Assembly: GCF_007750855.1 (NCBI RefSeq)
Contig: NZ_CP036291.1
Coordinates: 496,001 to 560,000, forward strand
Reading direction: 5' to 3'
Origin: Pirellulimonas nuda
Lineage (GTDB): Bacteria > Planctomycetota > Planctomycetia > Pirellulales > Lacipirellulaceae
Length of the DNA stretch: 64,000 nt
Part shown: positions 36,109-45,325 of the stretch, in pieces
Layout: every line of letters begins with the position of its first letter
Numbering within the stretch: position 1 is the stretch's first letter
The notes under the pieces: generated by a model
What the model was told of the DNA's origin: nothing
What the model saw: only the letters and a program-made list of their open reading frames with translations
The model's database searches: none
Translations under genes and position numbers: made by a program

Positions 36109-36804
36109 CTACCCCCGTCGCCGCCCATCCCGCTCCGCTTCCTCCGGCGTCAGCCCCACGATCACGTCGCCGTGGGCCGTGAGCTCGCCGATCGACGAGC
36201 CGGGCAGCGGCTTGAAGTCGATCGTGACCAGCTCGCGCAGCTTCGGGTCGATACGGCTCAGCACGCCGTCGCGCTGGTTTTCTGGTTGGCCCTTGATGAA
36301 GAACTGGCTGGTCACCAGCCGGCGGTCTCCTTTACGGACCAGGAAATGGATGTGCGGCGTGCGGCCCGGGTAGACGACCGGCTTGATGGTGCGGAAGTAG
36401 TAGGCGCCGTCGGCGCCGGTGAGGAATCGCCCGAAGCCCTGGAAGTGCGTGTCGCGCCCGTCCGCGTTGTTGGTGCGCGAGTGCAGGTAGGCGCCGTGGG
36501 CGTCGACCTGCCAGATCTCTATGACAGCATTGCGGAGCGGCTCGCCGCTGGCAGTGAGGATACGCCCCGAGAGGTGGGTGATCTCGCCGACCGCGGGGGT
36601 GAGCCCGTCGTTGACAACGATCAAGTCGTTGTCTGTATCGAGCGGCAGCCGGTCGGGGTAGAAGGGCCCCTCGGTCATCCGCGGCGTCAGCGACGCCAGC
36701 TCCGCAAAGGCGCCGGGCACGGTCCACGCCGAGGCCCCGAGCGCGGCGGCGCCCCCAAGGAAGCGACGGCGAGAAACAAAAGAGGGGAGGGGGGGAGTCT
36801 TCAT
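36109..36804 (-). CDS. Tat-exported intradiol ring-cleavage dioxygenase
   Basis: 231 residues. SRRRFLGGAAALGASA just after the start is a twin-arginine signal, so the enzyme is exported folded. The catalytic domain resembles protocatechuate 3,4-dioxygenase: TEGPFYPD, LSGRILTASGEPLRNAVIEIWQVDAHGAY, FRTIKPVVYPGRTPHIHFLV with the iron-binding His pair (HIH), preceded by a Tyr ligand in DGAYYFRT. ATG at 36804; the longer frame adds a stretch without signal. It stands alone; the substrate may be a plant- or algal-derived catechol. Confidence 0.82.
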   Translation of the reverse strand: MKTPPLPSFVSRRRFLGGAAALGASAWTVPGAFAELASLTPRMTEGPFYPDRLPLDTDNDLIVVNDGLTPAVGEITHLSGRILTASGEPLRNAVIEIWQVDAHGAYLHSRTNNADGRDTHFQGFGRFLTGADGAYYFRTIKPVVYPGRTPHIHFLVRKGDRRLVTSQFFIKGQPENQRDGVLSRIDPKLRELVTIDFKPLPGSSIGELTAHGDVIVGLTPEEAERDGRRRG

Positions 36805-36926
36805 CGCAAACCTGATGGTTGGCTGGGATAGGGCGTTCCCTTGAAACCCCAAACGCCGGGAAAAGTATCGGTTGCTACAAGCAGCTCAAGATCAGGCCCG
36901 TCAAGTCGACGCCGACGAAGAAGATT

Positions 36927-37079
36927 TAACCACAAAGGTCACGAAGGACAACAGAACGAATCCTGTTGTTCTTTCAGCCGATGACCGGCAGGCGCCAGAC
37001 GCCGCTTGCGCTGGGAGCTGATTGCGGCTTGACCTCTGCGATCCTTCGTTCTTAATTTCCTTCGTGTCCTTGGTGGTTT
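36927..37079. repeat. Long inverted repeat (C3)
   Basis: Ends AACCACAAAGGTCACGAAGG and CCTTCGTGTCCTTGGTGGTT pair at 19 of 21 positions; GAACGAA/TTCGTTC continues inward. Same style as C1 and C2 but different sequence. It lies in the gap between the dioxygenase and the HEAT-like gene. Confidence 0.65.
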
Positions 37080-37104
37080 GTCTTGGGCCGGTCGAATGGA
37101 GGCG

Positions 37105-38292
37105 CTAACCGTCGCGGCGCAGGTCGACTTGCTCGGTCTTCGCGCGGCTTGCTAGCCAGCGGCGCCACGCTACCTCGTCGTAGCCGAAGTTCTCGCCGGT
37201 GATCTTGGAGAGCGCCCGCAGCACCGCGGGGTTCTTGAGCTGCTTCTCGAGCCGCTTGGGGCCGCCGCCGCCGAAGCTGGTGACGCCGGCGGTGGGGCTC
37301 ATCGAGTAGGTGTCCCCACCCGAATTGGCGCCGACCACCGAGACGTGCTTGGTGGTCAGCGCGTCGATCAGCGGGCTTACGGCGCTGGGGCCCGCGAGCG
37401 CCTCGATCGCTTCGGCGCCGCGGTTCACTTGGCCGTTGTCGTTGCTCCGCAGCGCTTTGATGAACGGCGTCGCCAGCCCCGCGTGCCGCGAGGCGGCCAG
37501 CGCCTCGATCGCGCGGTAGCGCGTTTCGGGGTCTGGGTTGTCCAGCGCGATCGCCGCGAGCGCGTTGAGCGACGCGGGGCTGGGCACGTTCGCGGCCGCG
37601 GAGATCAGCAGCAGCCGCGTGCTGTTGTTGCGTTCCTCGGCCAGCAGGCCGGCCAGCGCCAGGCCCGCGTCCGGGTCCTTGAGGTCTTTGAACTGCTGCA
37701 CGGCCTCGGCGACCCGCTTGGGGTCGCGGTCGCCCAGTTGCTTGCGCCACCGCGCGAGCCGGTTCTTCCACTCGGCCGCGGTCCGCTCCTGTTGCTCTTT
37801 GCGCTCGATCAGCTCGATCTCTTGCGGCGTGCGGTAGTCGCCCGAGTGCCGCACCATGCCGCGGGCGGCCATCAAGTCTTCGCGGTCGAGCCAGCGGTCT
37901 CCCACGCGGCGGTAGCCCAGTTGGGCGCGGGCCTCCTCGTGGTTGGGGTCGAGCTGCACCACGCGCTCCAGGTGCACGCGCGACTCGTCGGCCAGGCCGT
38001 TCTCGCGGCACCACTCGGCGAAGTTCCACTGGGCCAGGGGGGTGTCTGGCACGGTCGGCGCCCGGCCGGCGTAGACCTGCTGCGCCGCAGAGCGGGGCGT
38101 GACCAGCGCGATCTGCTTGCGCGTGAGGGTGAGCCGGCCCCCCCCTTCGAGGTCGATCGCCACGGTGTTGCGGTCGTCGTTGGGGACGATCGTGCCTACC
38201 ACACGCCCGCCGGTGGCTAGCTGCACCACGTCGATCGCCGAGGCCAGCGGGGCCACGGAGGTGCAGGCGATCAGGATGAGCGTTCGTAGCAT
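37105..38292 (-). CDS. Exported HEAT-repeat-like protein
   Basis: 395 residues from ATG 38292, which begins a signal peptide (LRTLILIACTSVAPLASA). The first third has a beta-rich motif (VVQLATGGRVVGTIVPND, GRLTLTRKQIALVTP) and a tetratricopeptide-like helix pair (AEWCRENGLADESRVHLERVVQLDPNHEEA). From residue 195 there are helical HEAT-like repeats (ALAGLLAEERNNSTRLLLIS; LNALAAIALDNPDPETRYRAIEAL). The frame is open further upstream but the signal peptide fixes this start. Function unknown; periplasmic scaffold likely. Confidence 0.72.
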   Translation of the reverse strand: MLRTLILIACTSVAPLASAIDVVQLATGGRVVGTIVPNDDRNTVAIDLEGGGRLTLTRKQIALVTPRSAAQQVYAGRAPTVPDTPLAQWNFAEWCRENGLADESRVHLERVVQLDPNHEEARAQLGYRRVGDRWLDREDLMAARGMVRHSGDYRTPQEIELIERKEQQERTAAEWKNRLARWRKQLGDRDPKRVAEAVQQFKDLKDPDAGLALAGLLAEERNNSTRLLLISAAANVPSPASLNALAAIALDNPDPETRYRAIEALAASRHAGLATPFIKALRSNDNGQVNRGAEAIEALAGPSAVSPLIDALTTKHVSVVGANSGGDTYSMSPTAGVTSFGGGGPKRLEKQLKNPAVLRALSKITGENFGYDEVAWRRWLASRAKTEQVDLRRDG

Positions 38293-38397
38293 GGCGGCGC
38301 TGGCGGGTCGGCCGGTGGGGGTGCTTCGACTATTATACCGGCTGTCGAGGCGCATGGCCTCAGGTTTCGAGCCCCAAGTTCTGATTGCAGCGGTCCT

Positions 38398-38925
38398 GTG
38401 GATCAAGCCGATAACCCGACGATCCCCCAGCAGCACCGCGGGCAGGCGCCCGCAGCGGCGCGCTGCGCGGTGGTCACCGTGAGCGACACCCGCACGGCAG
38501 AAACCGACCGCGGCGGGCCGCTGATCGTCCAGATGCTTGAGGGGGCCGGCCACTTGGTCGTTCGGCGGGAGATCGTGGCGGACAGCCGGCCAGAGATCGA
38601 GGCCCTGGTCGCCGCGCTCGCGGTCCAGGCCGACGCGGTGCTGGTGACCGGCGGGACGGGGATCGCCCCGCGCGACGTGACGTGCGAAGCGCTCACGGCC
38701 CTGTTCGACAAGCCGATGCCGGGCTACGGCGAGCTCTTCCGGATGCTCAGCTTCCAAGAGATCGGCGCCGCGGCCATGCTGAGCCGCGCCGTCGGGGGCG
38801 TGGTGGGGCGCGCCGTGGTGCTGTCGATGCCTGGCTCGCCGGCGGCGGTGCGGTTGGCGATGGAGCGGCTGGTGCTGCCCGAGTTGGCGCACCTGGTTTG
38901 GGAGGCTCGGAAGGGGGTGGGGTAA
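38398..38925 (+). CDS. moaB: Molybdenum cofactor biosynthesis protein MoaB
   Basis: 175 residues from GTG 38398. MoaB/MogA fold: CAVVTVSDTRTAETDRGG near residues 23-40, VLVTGGTGIAPRDVTCEAL with the MPT-binding GGTGIAPRD, MPGYGELFRMLSFQEIG, and MPGSPAAVRLAMERLVLPEL. The family acts in molybdopterin adenylation or a related step. It is isolated; other moa genes are not in this window. The next gene starts 65 bp later on the same strand. Confidence 0.92.
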   Translation: MDQADNPTIPQQHRGQAPAAARCAVVTVSDTRTAETDRGGPLIVQMLEGAGHLVVRREIVADSRPEIEALVAALAVQADAVLVTGGTGIAPRDVTCEALTALFDKPMPGYGELFRMLSFQEIGAAAMLSRAVGGVVGRAVVLSMPGSPAAVRLAMERLVLPELAHLVWEARKGVG

Positions 38926-38990
38926 GTGGGAAACGGGCCGACCGTAGGTCGGCTGCTATTGGCTTTTTTGCTATTGGGGAGAAAGGGGTG

Positions 38991-39539
38991 ATGGACGAGA
39001 CGCTTGTAAAACGCATCGCGCCGGCCGCCGGGGTGATGCAGGTCATCTTGTTCGGACTGCTGAGCGGTCCGCTCTTCTTCGCGGGCGTGGTGGTGTTCTT
39101 GGTGAAGGGCCAAGACGCGGTGGCGCCCGGCGCGGCGCACCCGCTCACCACCGCGGCGCTCGTCGTGGGGCTGGTTGCGCTGGTGGCGCAGAACATCGTC
39201 GCGACGCTGGTCCGCGAGCGCGCCCAGGCGCAAGCCGCCGGGCTGCCGAAGGACGACGAGGCGTTCGCGCCGCAGTCCAACCGCGGCGCCGGCGTGACCG
39301 AGCAACTGGGCGCGTTGGTCTCGGGCTACCAGGTAGCGCTGATCGTCTCTGCCGCGGTGCTCGAAGGGGCGACGTTCTTCAACCTGATCGCCTACCTGCT
39401 AGAGCAGGTCCCCTGGAGCCTGGCGATGGCGGGGCTGCTGTGGGTCGCGATGGCCGTGAAGTTCCCTACCGCCGGCCGGGTAGCGGGCTGGGTCGGCCAG
39501 TCGCGGCGGGAGATCGAGGAGAAACGCTCGCTGCGGTGA
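38991..39539 (+). CDS. Membrane protein, unknown
   Basis: 182 residues with four hydrophobic segments: VMQVILFGLLSGPLFFAGVVVFLV, TTAALVVGLVALVAQNIVATLV, VALIVSAAVLEGATFFNLIAYLL and LAMAGLLWVAMAVKF. The pattern (GLLSGPLFFAGVV, EGATFFNLIAYL) is familiar from planctomycete hypothetical proteins but no function is known. The ATG at 38991 follows AAAGGGG. Soluble loops between helices 2 and 3 are charged. Confidence 0.7.
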   Translation: MDETLVKRIAPAAGVMQVILFGLLSGPLFFAGVVVFLVKGQDAVAPGAAHPLTTAALVVGLVALVAQNIVATLVRERAQAQAAGLPKDDEAFAPQSNRGAGVTEQLGALVSGYQVALIVSAAVLEGATFFNLIAYLLEQVPWSLAMAGLLWVAMAVKFPTAGRVAGWVGQSRREIEEKRSLR

Positions 39540-39598
39540 CGCATCACGCCCTGCCGGGCGTATAATGGCAAGGTCAGCACGGTTTCGAGGGATCAGTT

Positions 39599-39790
39599 AT
39601 GGACACGACCAAGTTCGTACATTGGCAGGACGGCGATTCTTGGATCGGTTACCTTGCCGAGTTTCCGGACTACCACACACAGGGCGACACGCTGGCCGAT
39701 CTAGAAGACCATCTCCGCGACCTCTACGCCGATCTGTCTACCGGCAAGGTCGCCGGGGCGCGTCGGGTCGGAGAACTTCAACTGCCGTGA
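39599..39790 (+). CDS. HicB-like antitoxin
   Basis: 63 residues. FVHWQDGDSWIGYLAEFPDYHTQGDTLADLEDHLRDLY is the HicB fold with the PDYxTQGxTxxEL-type loop. ATG at 39599. The stop codon overlaps the GTG of the HicA-like gene (GTGA), the usual coupled arrangement. Confidence 0.78.
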   Translation: MDTTKFVHWQDGDSWIGYLAEFPDYHTQGDTLADLEDHLRDLYADLSTGKVAGARRVGELQLP

Positions 39791-39987
39791 AACGAGTCGA
39801 ACTGGTCCGACGTCTTGAAGAGGCCGGATGCGTGCTCGAGCGGCACGGCGGCAAGCACGACTGGTACCGGAACGCGCTGACCGGAGAATGCCAGCCGGTT
39901 CCGCGTCACCGTGAGATCAAGGAGTACTTGGCGCGACGTATCCTCAAGAAGCTCTCCAACGACAACGCCGGCGACTGGATGGCATGA
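39787..39987 (+). CDS. HicA-like toxin
   Basis: 66 residues from GTG 39787. VKRVELVRRLEEAGCVLERHGGKHDWYRNALTGECQPVPRHREIKEYLARRILKKL is the HicA family pattern; the catalytic His is in GGKHDWY. It overlaps the antitoxin by 4 bp. Second hicAB module of the window, and unlike the one at 33423 this frame is intact. Confidence 0.82.
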   Translation: MKRVELVRRLEEAGCVLERHGGKHDWYRNALTGECQPVPRHREIKEYLARRILKKLSNDNAGDWMA

Positions 39988-40031
39988 GCAACAGTCCGCG
40001 CCTCGCCCCCGGTTGGTCTCGACGCTGCTGC

Positions 40032-41381
40032 TCACCCGCCGCCGTGGCGGTTGGTCGCTAGCTTCTTCTTGATCTCGCTCTTGAGCCGGTCCACAATCGC
40101 GCGCTTGTCGGTGTTCGCCAGGATCTTGGCGACCACGCTCTTGGGGCCCTTATTGCCCCAGCTAGCGCCCTGCTCGAAGTAGAACCGGGCCGCCTGCCCC
40201 ACGATGTAGCTGCCGAAGCCCGCCGCGGCGGCCTGCGGCACGGCGGTGACGGCCGTCGAGGCGCCCAGCGTGGCGCCCTTGAGCAGCGACGAGCCGTAGC
40301 TGGCCACCGCCTCGCCCACCAGCGCCCAGCCGGCCGCCTTGAGGATGCCCTTCACCAGGTCGCCCGCGCCGGCGGTGGAGAGCTCGATGCCGTACACGGC
40401 GGCCAGGTTCATCACCATCGTGGCGTCTACGGCGATGCCGCCGGCGATGTCGGCCATCGCCACGGGGTTGAGCGACACGGCGGTCGCCTTCACCGCGGCG
40501 TAGGTCCAGATGATCCGGTTCGCCTTGTCGGCCCGCAGCCGCACGCGGAGCGCCGCCACGCGGTCGGTGCGGTCTGCGGCGTACATCGAGGCGGACAGCG
40601 CCACCAGCGCCAGCCCCTCGCCCTCGAGCACCTCGAGGATCTTCCCGCGCAGCTCGTCTACCTTGGGCGCCGGCTTGCGCCACTCGCTGCGCTCGGCGCC
40701 GTCGGCGGACTGGATGATGTACTCCACCTCCCGCGGCGCCGCGGCGGTGAGCACCACGTGGTCGGGGGGGAGGATGCTAGCAAGCCTCGGCCCGCGCAGC
40801 ACCCCCAGCAGGTCTTCGAGTTGGGCCGGCGAGTAGAGGTCGGTCTTGTTCAGCACCAGCAGGATCGGCTTGTGGCTGCCGGCGAGGGTGGACAGCGCGC
40901 TGAACTCGGTCTCGTTGAGGTCGGAGTCGCAGACGAACAGAATCAGGTCGGCCCGCTCGGCGGCTTGGCGGGCCATCTCGCCGCGCTCGGCGCCCCCCAC
41001 CTCGTTCAGCCCGGGGGTGTCGATGAGCACCACCTGGCTCTCGGCGAAGCCGGGGAGCCGGTAGCCGGCGCCGGCCCAGTCCAGCTTCCACACGTCTTTG
41101 GTCCAGCCGCCGCGGACGCTGGTGCTGGCCACCTGCTCGCCGACCAGGGCGTTGATGAGCGCGCTCTTGCCGGTGGAGATCTCGCCGAACACGACGATCT
41201 CGATCCGCCCGGAGCGGAGCTTGACGGCGAGGTCCTGCAGGTCGCGGAGCTCGTCCGCCAGGGCGGCGCGTTCGGCCTCGTTGCAACGCTCGACGTGCTC
41301 GATCGCCGAACGCACGGCGCCGAGCGCAGACCAGAAGTCGGCGTCGTCGATCGGCGGGGCGGGGGTGGAACTAGCGGGCAT
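40032..41381 (-). CDS. GTPase with C-terminal membrane-associated domain (DUF697-like)
   Basis: 449 residues. The N-terminal GTPase shows G1 GEISTGKS (66-73), G3 DTPGLNE (121-127) and G4 NKTD (178-181). The C-terminal half, from about 290, is Ala/Gly-rich and helical (VAMADIAGGIAVDATMVMNLAAVYGIEL; AAAAGFGSYIVGQAARFYFEQ) as in YcjF/DUF697-type GTPases that act on the inner membrane. Dynamin-like membrane remodelling or stress sensing is possible; not proven. ATG at 41381. Confidence 0.82.
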   Translation of the reverse strand: MPASSTPAPPIDDADFWSALGAVRSAIEHVERCNEAERAALADELRDLQDLAVKLRSGRIEIVVFGEISTGKSALINALVGEQVASTSVRGGWTKDVWKLDWAGAGYRLPGFAESQVVLIDTPGLNEVGGAERGEMARQAAERADLILFVCDSDLNETEFSALSTLAGSHKPILLVLNKTDLYSPAQLEDLLGVLRGPRLASILPPDHVVLTAAAPREVEYIIQSADGAERSEWRKPAPKVDELRGKILEVLEGEGLALVALSASMYAADRTDRVAALRVRLRADKANRIIWTYAAVKATAVSLNPVAMADIAGGIAVDATMVMNLAAVYGIELSTAGAGDLVKGILKAAGWALVGEAVASYGSSLLKGATLGASTAVTAVPQAAAAGFGSYIVGQAARFYFEQGASWGNKGPKSVVAKILANTDKRAIVDRLKSEIKKKLATNRHGGG

Positions 41382-41494
41382 CCCTACAGTGTACCCCGTG
41401 GGGCGTGCTCCGCACGGCCGGTCCCGGGAAACCCCAGGCCACGGCCCGTCTTGGTGGCCCGTCTCAGTAGCCCGTCTCAGTAGCCCCTCGAGGC

Positions 41495-41779
41495 CTAGTG
41501 CACGACGGGGGCGACCACGATCGCGTTAACTAGCGTCTCGTCTTCCAGCACGCCGAGCGCCGCGTGTTGGGCAAGCTGCTTGGTGTAGTAGGTGGCGCAG
41601 CGGCCGCGGAGCGTGATGGCCTTGTCCTCGACCTGCACGTCGAGCCCGCGGACCCGACCGCCGAGCCGCTTGGCGATGCGGTCGTGGATGCGCTCCGCGA
41701 GCCACGCGGCGCGGTTCAGCGCCCGGGTAGTGGCTAACGCGACGAGGGTTCCATCGGCGGGGTCGTAGCGTGGCGGCAT
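41495..41779 (-). CDS. BON-domain protein
   Basis: 94 residues from ATG 41779. ERIHDRIAKRLGGRVRGLDVQVEDKAITLRGRCATYYTKQLAQHAALGVLEDETLVNAIVV is one BON (OsmY-type) domain. No signal peptide seen, so cytoplasmic or secreted by another route. The frame is open upstream to 41821 without a better start. Role in stress or phospholipid binding is only a family association. Confidence 0.8.
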   Translation of the reverse strand: MPPRYDPADGTLVALATTRALNRAAWLAERIHDRIAKRLGGRVRGLDVQVEDKAITLRGRCATYYTKQLAQHAALGVLEDETLVNAIVVAPVVH

Positions 41780-42127
41780 GACGATGTACTCCTTACTGGG
41801 CAGCGGCCCGGAAAGGGTCACTGCTGCAACCGCCCGTTGCGAGAGGACTCGGGATATCTAAACTCGCCTGCCGCCGAACCGCCGCGGGAGCCGGTCGGCC
41901 GGCGCCCGCGAAGGACGCCCGCCACGACTGCGACATCATCGGTTGCGACAAGAATAACGGGGCGCGGCCGATCAATCCATTTGGCTGCCGGACCGGCTCG
42001 TCGATACGCCGCATGGTGTGCGGGCCTCGACGAGCGCCGAACAGACACCCTCATGTATAGCGGAGTTGATTAGCCAGTCAACTTACATCTAGGACATGTG
42101 ACAAAATATCACACGGACTTTACCTGG
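41780..42127. other. Intergenic between BON gene and cysC
   Basis: About 350 bp without a supportable gene. TGTGACAAAATATCACA at about 42097-42113 is CRP-box-like but has a 7-base spacer and is far from any start codon, so not called. The BON promoter is probably near 41790-41830. Confidence 0.45.
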
Positions 42128-42796
42128 TTAGCGAATGTCGTGCCGTCGCAGTCCGGGGTCGCTTTTTTCGAGGCATTCGATCACTTGATCGGCCAGCCGA
42201 TCGGCCGGCAGCTCGCCGGCTGCTAGCACCAGCTCGGGGCGGTCGGGCGCCTCGTAGGGGGCGTCGATGCCGGTGAAGTCGCGGATCTCACCCGCCCGCG
42301 CCTTCTTGTACAGGCCCTTGGGGTCGCGCGCCTCACACACCTCCAGCGGGGCGTCAACAAACACCTCAACAAAATCTCCGTCGGCCAGTGCGGCGCGGGC
42401 AGCCTGGCGGTCAGCGCGGTAGGGGCTGACGAACGCGGTGAGCGTCACCAGACCAGCGTCGCAGAACAATTGCGCCACCGCCGCAACGCGGCGGATGTTT
42501 TCGGTTCGGTCTTCGGGGCCGAAGCCCAGGCCGAACCGCTGTGCGAATCCGGCGCCGTGCAGCTCTTCGAGCATCTTCGGCGTGGCGTTCAGGCCGTGGC
42601 GTACGTTGTCGCCGTCCAGCAGGTAGGTCCGCACGCCGCGGGCGTGCAGCTTCTGATCCACCAGGTTCGCCACGGTGCTCTTGCCGGAGCCGCTCAGCCC
42701 CGTGAACCAGACGACGCGGCCGCGGTGCCCCCCCTGCGCTTCGCGCATCCCGCGATCGACCGATTGCTGGTGCCAGACCACTTGCGGGGTAGACAT
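42128..42796 (-). CDS. cysC: Adenylylsulfate kinase
   Basis: ATP-dependent conversion of APS to PAPS, 222 residues from ATG 42796. P-loop [12 protein letters not shown] (near residue 34), [10 protein letters not shown] (substrate loop), [34 protein letters not shown], and the C-terminal lid region [15 protein letters not shown]. The longer upstream frame overlaps the acyl-CoA dehydrogenase gene and is not used. No cysD or cysN neighbour; SulP at 21504 could supply sulfate. Confidence 0.95.
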   Translation of the reverse strand: MSTPQVVWHQQSVDRGMREAQGGHRGRVVWFTGLSGSGKSTVANLVDQKLHARGVRTYLLDGDNVRHGLNATPKMLEELHGAGFAQRFGLGFGPEDRTENIRRVAAVAQLFCDAGLVTLTAFVSPYRADRQAARAALADGDFVEVFVDAPLEVCEARDPKGLYKKARAGEIRDFTGIDAPYEAPDRPELVLAAGELPADRLADQVIECLEKSDPGLRRHDIR

Positions 42797-42893
42797 GGGG
42801 TTGGTCAGTGGTCCGTGGTCAGTTGTGCGTAGGTCGCGATTTTGGGCGACGGATGCTAACCCGCCGAGCACGCCACAAGGCGCGCCCCCAATC

Positions 42894-43976
42894 CTAACCA
42901 ACAATGCCCGCCAGTTCACAGAGGTTGGCGTCCAGCACCGGCTGCGGACAGCTCCATACCAGGAAGAACAGCGACTCCCTGCACCACCGCCCCGCGGGGT
43001 GTCCCGCTACGTAGCCGGCGCCCTTGGCGGCTGCCAGCGACGCTTGGGCGGCGCGGAGCGCCAGGCTGTTGGCACGTCGGCGGAGCGACTCGGTCGTGCA
43101 CGACGGGGCGCCGCGGGTGATCGACAGCAGGTCGGCGACCAGCTCGTCCCGCTCGGCGACGATCGCCGCGGTCGGGCCGTGCAGGTTCTCGCGACGCTGG
43201 CCCTCGTGGTTCAGCAGCCCGATCGCCGCCGAGGCGAGCCCCAACGCCAGCGTTGACGTCTCGTGCCCCCCGGTGCGGCCGCCGATCCCCTGGGCCATGA
43301 CGTTCTCAACAGGTCCCGCGAGCAGCAGGTCGTCGCCGATCTGGGCGCCGTCGAACCGCACCGGGCCGGTAGAACTGGCCGAGACGCCGACTAGTTCGAA
43401 CGGCGCCTGGGCCGTGACCCCTTCGAGCGACCCGGGGACAACGGCAAGCAACTGCTCGCTGGTAGGCTCGTCCCGGTCCATCACGGTCGCGCCGACCACC
43501 AGCCAGTCGGCGTGGTCGCCGCCGGTGACCCAAGGGGCGGCGCCGTCGAGCCGCCAGCCCGCGTCGGTCCGCGTGGCCCGCAGCATCGGCTGCTTGAGGT
43601 GCCGGCCGCTGGTGGTGAGGTGGCTGATGCCGACGGTGGCCAGCGCCGCGCCGCTGGCCAGGCCAGGCAGCAGGCGGGCGCGCAGCGCATCGCTCCCGCC
43701 GCCGGCGATCCTGCGGCACGCGCCGGTGCGCTGGGTGATGACAAACGTGGTCGTTAGACAGGCCTCGCTCAAGGCGAGGTAGCCGCGGACGACCGCCTCT
43801 TCGTCCCAACCAAACCCGCCGTGCTCGGGCGCCAAGAACCAACGGAACACGCCCGCCTCGCCGCACAGGCGGAGCTGCTCGGCGGGGAAGGCGCCGGCGC
43901 GGTCGGTCTCGCCGGCGCGCTCGGCGAGCTGCTTGCAGAGCGCGGCGAGTTCGGGGGAGTCGGGGGTTTCGATCAT
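42894..43976 (-). CDS. Acyl-CoA dehydrogenase-like flavoprotein
   Basis: 360 residues with the acyl-CoA dehydrogenase layout: helical N-terminus ([25 protein letters not shown]), beta domain ([44 protein letters not shown]), then a helical C-terminus. Compared with true dehydrogenases it looks shortened and the usual catalytic Glu region is not obvious, so it may be a monooxygenase-type or non-catalytic member. ATG at 43976. cysC starts about 97 bp downstream. Confidence 0.75.
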   Translation of the reverse strand: MIETPDSPELAALCKQLAERAGETDRAGAFPAEQLRLCGEAGVFRWFLAPEHGGFGWDEEAVVRGYLALSEACLTTTFVITQRTGACRRIAGGGSDALRARLLPGLASGAALATVGISHLTTSGRHLKQPMLRATRTDAGWRLDGAAPWVTGGDHADWLVVGATVMDRDEPTSEQLLAVVPGSLEGVTAQAPFELVGVSASSTGPVRFDGAQIGDDLLLAGPVENVMAQGIGGRTGGHETSTLALGLASAAIGLLNHEGQRRENLHGPTAAIVAERDELVADLLSITRGAPSCTTESLRRRANSLALRAAQASLAAAKGAGYVAGHPAGRWCRESLFFLVWSCPQPVLDANLCELAGIVG

Positions 43977-44455
43977 GAGGCCTTTACTTTGCAGATGGTT
44001 CGAACCGCCGCCAGCCCCGGCCGCGTCGGTGCGGGGTCGTGTCCTTTTGTCCCTCTCCCCACAAACGTTTTTCTCAGCCGCCCAGCGCCGCCGCGACGTA
44101 ACTCCTTACACAGCGTCGCCCGGCCCGTGCCGTTGCCCCCCAAGCAAGGGGTTTGAGGCGGGGTCGTGTCCATCGCCACGGGACACAAACACCCACAATC
44201 GGACACCTGCTGGACACACGTGGGACACGCCGTCCACCAGACGGAGCCGCGTCCACCGAACATCCATCCGACCCCCCCCAGACACTGCGTCACCCGAGGC
44301 CCAGCTACAATCGTAAGCGGACGCATTGTCTCACACCCGCCGGCGGTTCTCTAGCGTAAGAAATAGCCACGTGATCCTGGCCACCCGGTGGCGGTTGGAC
44401 TCGACCCATTCGCGGCTGCGTGCGTACCGGCGGGAACGGTTGCCCGGATCCGGCG
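43977..44455. other. Intergenic, repeat-rich
   Basis: About 480 bp without a gene. GTCCTTTTGTCCCTC (near 44039) recalls the end blocks of elements A and B but the core block is missing. The stretch 44160-44260 is dense in GGACAC/GTGTCC motifs in both orientations, able to pair locally. No promoter called. Confidence 0.45.
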
Positions 44456-44920
44456 CTAACTGTTGGAGTTGTTCGCCGCACGGCGCCAAGTCGAGACCAC
44501 GAGCCAGAATGAGAACGCGATTTGCGTGAAGTCGGCATCGGGGTCTCGCACCGCGATCGTGGCCCGACGCGTCAAGAGGTGAACCGGCGCAATGAACGCG
44601 ACCAGTCGGCCCGACCGTTCGACGCGAAAGCTGCGACCGAACGGAGACGCGGCGCGTAGCACGAGCGAGCCCTCCAGCGACCCAATCGTGAAGGTCCGTG
44701 TGAACGCAGAAGCCTTTTGCGCCGTGGCGATTTGCTGTCCCGCGCTGCTCAGCGTCCACTGCCCGCTAAACACCCCGTGCTTATGCACTTCCAGCGGCGC
44801 CCCGTCGGCCACGATTGATCCCTGCTCGCTCAGCCAGTTGAACTCCAGGCTCGCGCGATGGCCGTCTCCTTCGAGGAAGAAGTTCCACGAGCATAGGCTC
44901 TTGGGTTTGCATCGGATCAT
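44456..44920 (-). CDS. Beta-rich protein, LURP-one/scramblase-like (tentative)
   Basis: 154 residues. Alternating short strands (EFNWLSEQGSIVADGAPLEVHK; SAFTRTFTIGSLEGSLVLRAASPFGRSFRVERSGRLVAFI) suggest a beta barrel as in LURP-one-related or phospholipid-scramblase-like proteins. No catalytic motif. ATG at 44920. Starts a run of small, poorly conserved genes (44456-46405), probably accessory. Confidence 0.55.
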   Translation of the reverse strand: MIRCKPKSLCSWNFFLEGDGHRASLEFNWLSEQGSIVADGAPLEVHKHGVFSGQWTLSSAGQQIATAQKASAFTRTFTIGSLEGSLVLRAASPFGRSFRVERSGRLVAFIAPVHLLTRRATIAVRDPDADFTQIAFSFWLVVSTWRRAANNSNS

Positions 44921-44936
44921 GGGGCTGCCTGCTTCG

Positions 44937-45302
44937 CTAAGGTGTCCGCAGGATCTTCTCCATCTTGCGACCTTTCGCCAGCTCGTCCACCAGCTTGTCG
45001 AGGTACCGAACCTGCTTGGTCAGCGGCGTCTCGATTTCTTCGATCCGGTAGCCGCAGATGGACCCGGTGATGAGCGACGCGTTGGGGTTGAGCGTGGCCT
45101 GTTCGAAGAACTGGGCGAACGTGGCCTTCTCCTTAATCAGACGCTTGAGGTCCTTCGAGTTGAAGCCGGTCAGCCAGGCGATGACTTGGTGGAGCTCATC
45201 GACGGTCCGCCCCTTCTTCTCCACCTTGGCGACGTAGTGCGGGTAGACCGAAGCGAACGTCATGTTCGCGATGCGCTGGTCGTGTTCTGGGGTGGTGTTC
45301 AT
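44937..45302 (-). CDS. DUF2200 protein
   Basis: 121 residues from ATG 45302 (MNTTPEHDQRIANMTFASVYPHYV). The sequence AKVEKKGRTVDELHQVIAWLTGF, LKRLIKEKATFAQFFEQA and NPNASLITGSICGYRIEEIETPLTKQVRYLDKLVDELAKGRKM is the DUF2200 family, small cytoplasmic proteins of unknown role. The start at 45320 adds six residues without support. Confidence 0.85.
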   Translation of the reverse strand: MNTTPEHDQRIANMTFASVYPHYVAKVEKKGRTVDELHQVIAWLTGFNSKDLKRLIKEKATFAQFFEQATLNPNASLITGSICGYRIEEIETPLTKQVRYLDKLVDELAKGRKMEKILRTP

Positions 45303-45325
45303 GGGCGCCGGCGGAACCACGTGCC

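Noticed and set aside
41458-41483. Tandem CCCGTCTCAGTAG x2
   Set aside because: Only two copies of a short unit in a gap; no feature it would explain.
42097-42113. CRP-box-like TGTGA-N7-TCACA
   Set aside because: Spacer is 7 rather than 6 and it lies over 300 bp from the BON start codon and downstream of cysC.
44160-44260. Dense GGACAC/GTGTCC motifs as a CRISPR-like or operator array
   Set aside because: Spacing is irregular and units are not true repeats; no cas genes nearby.
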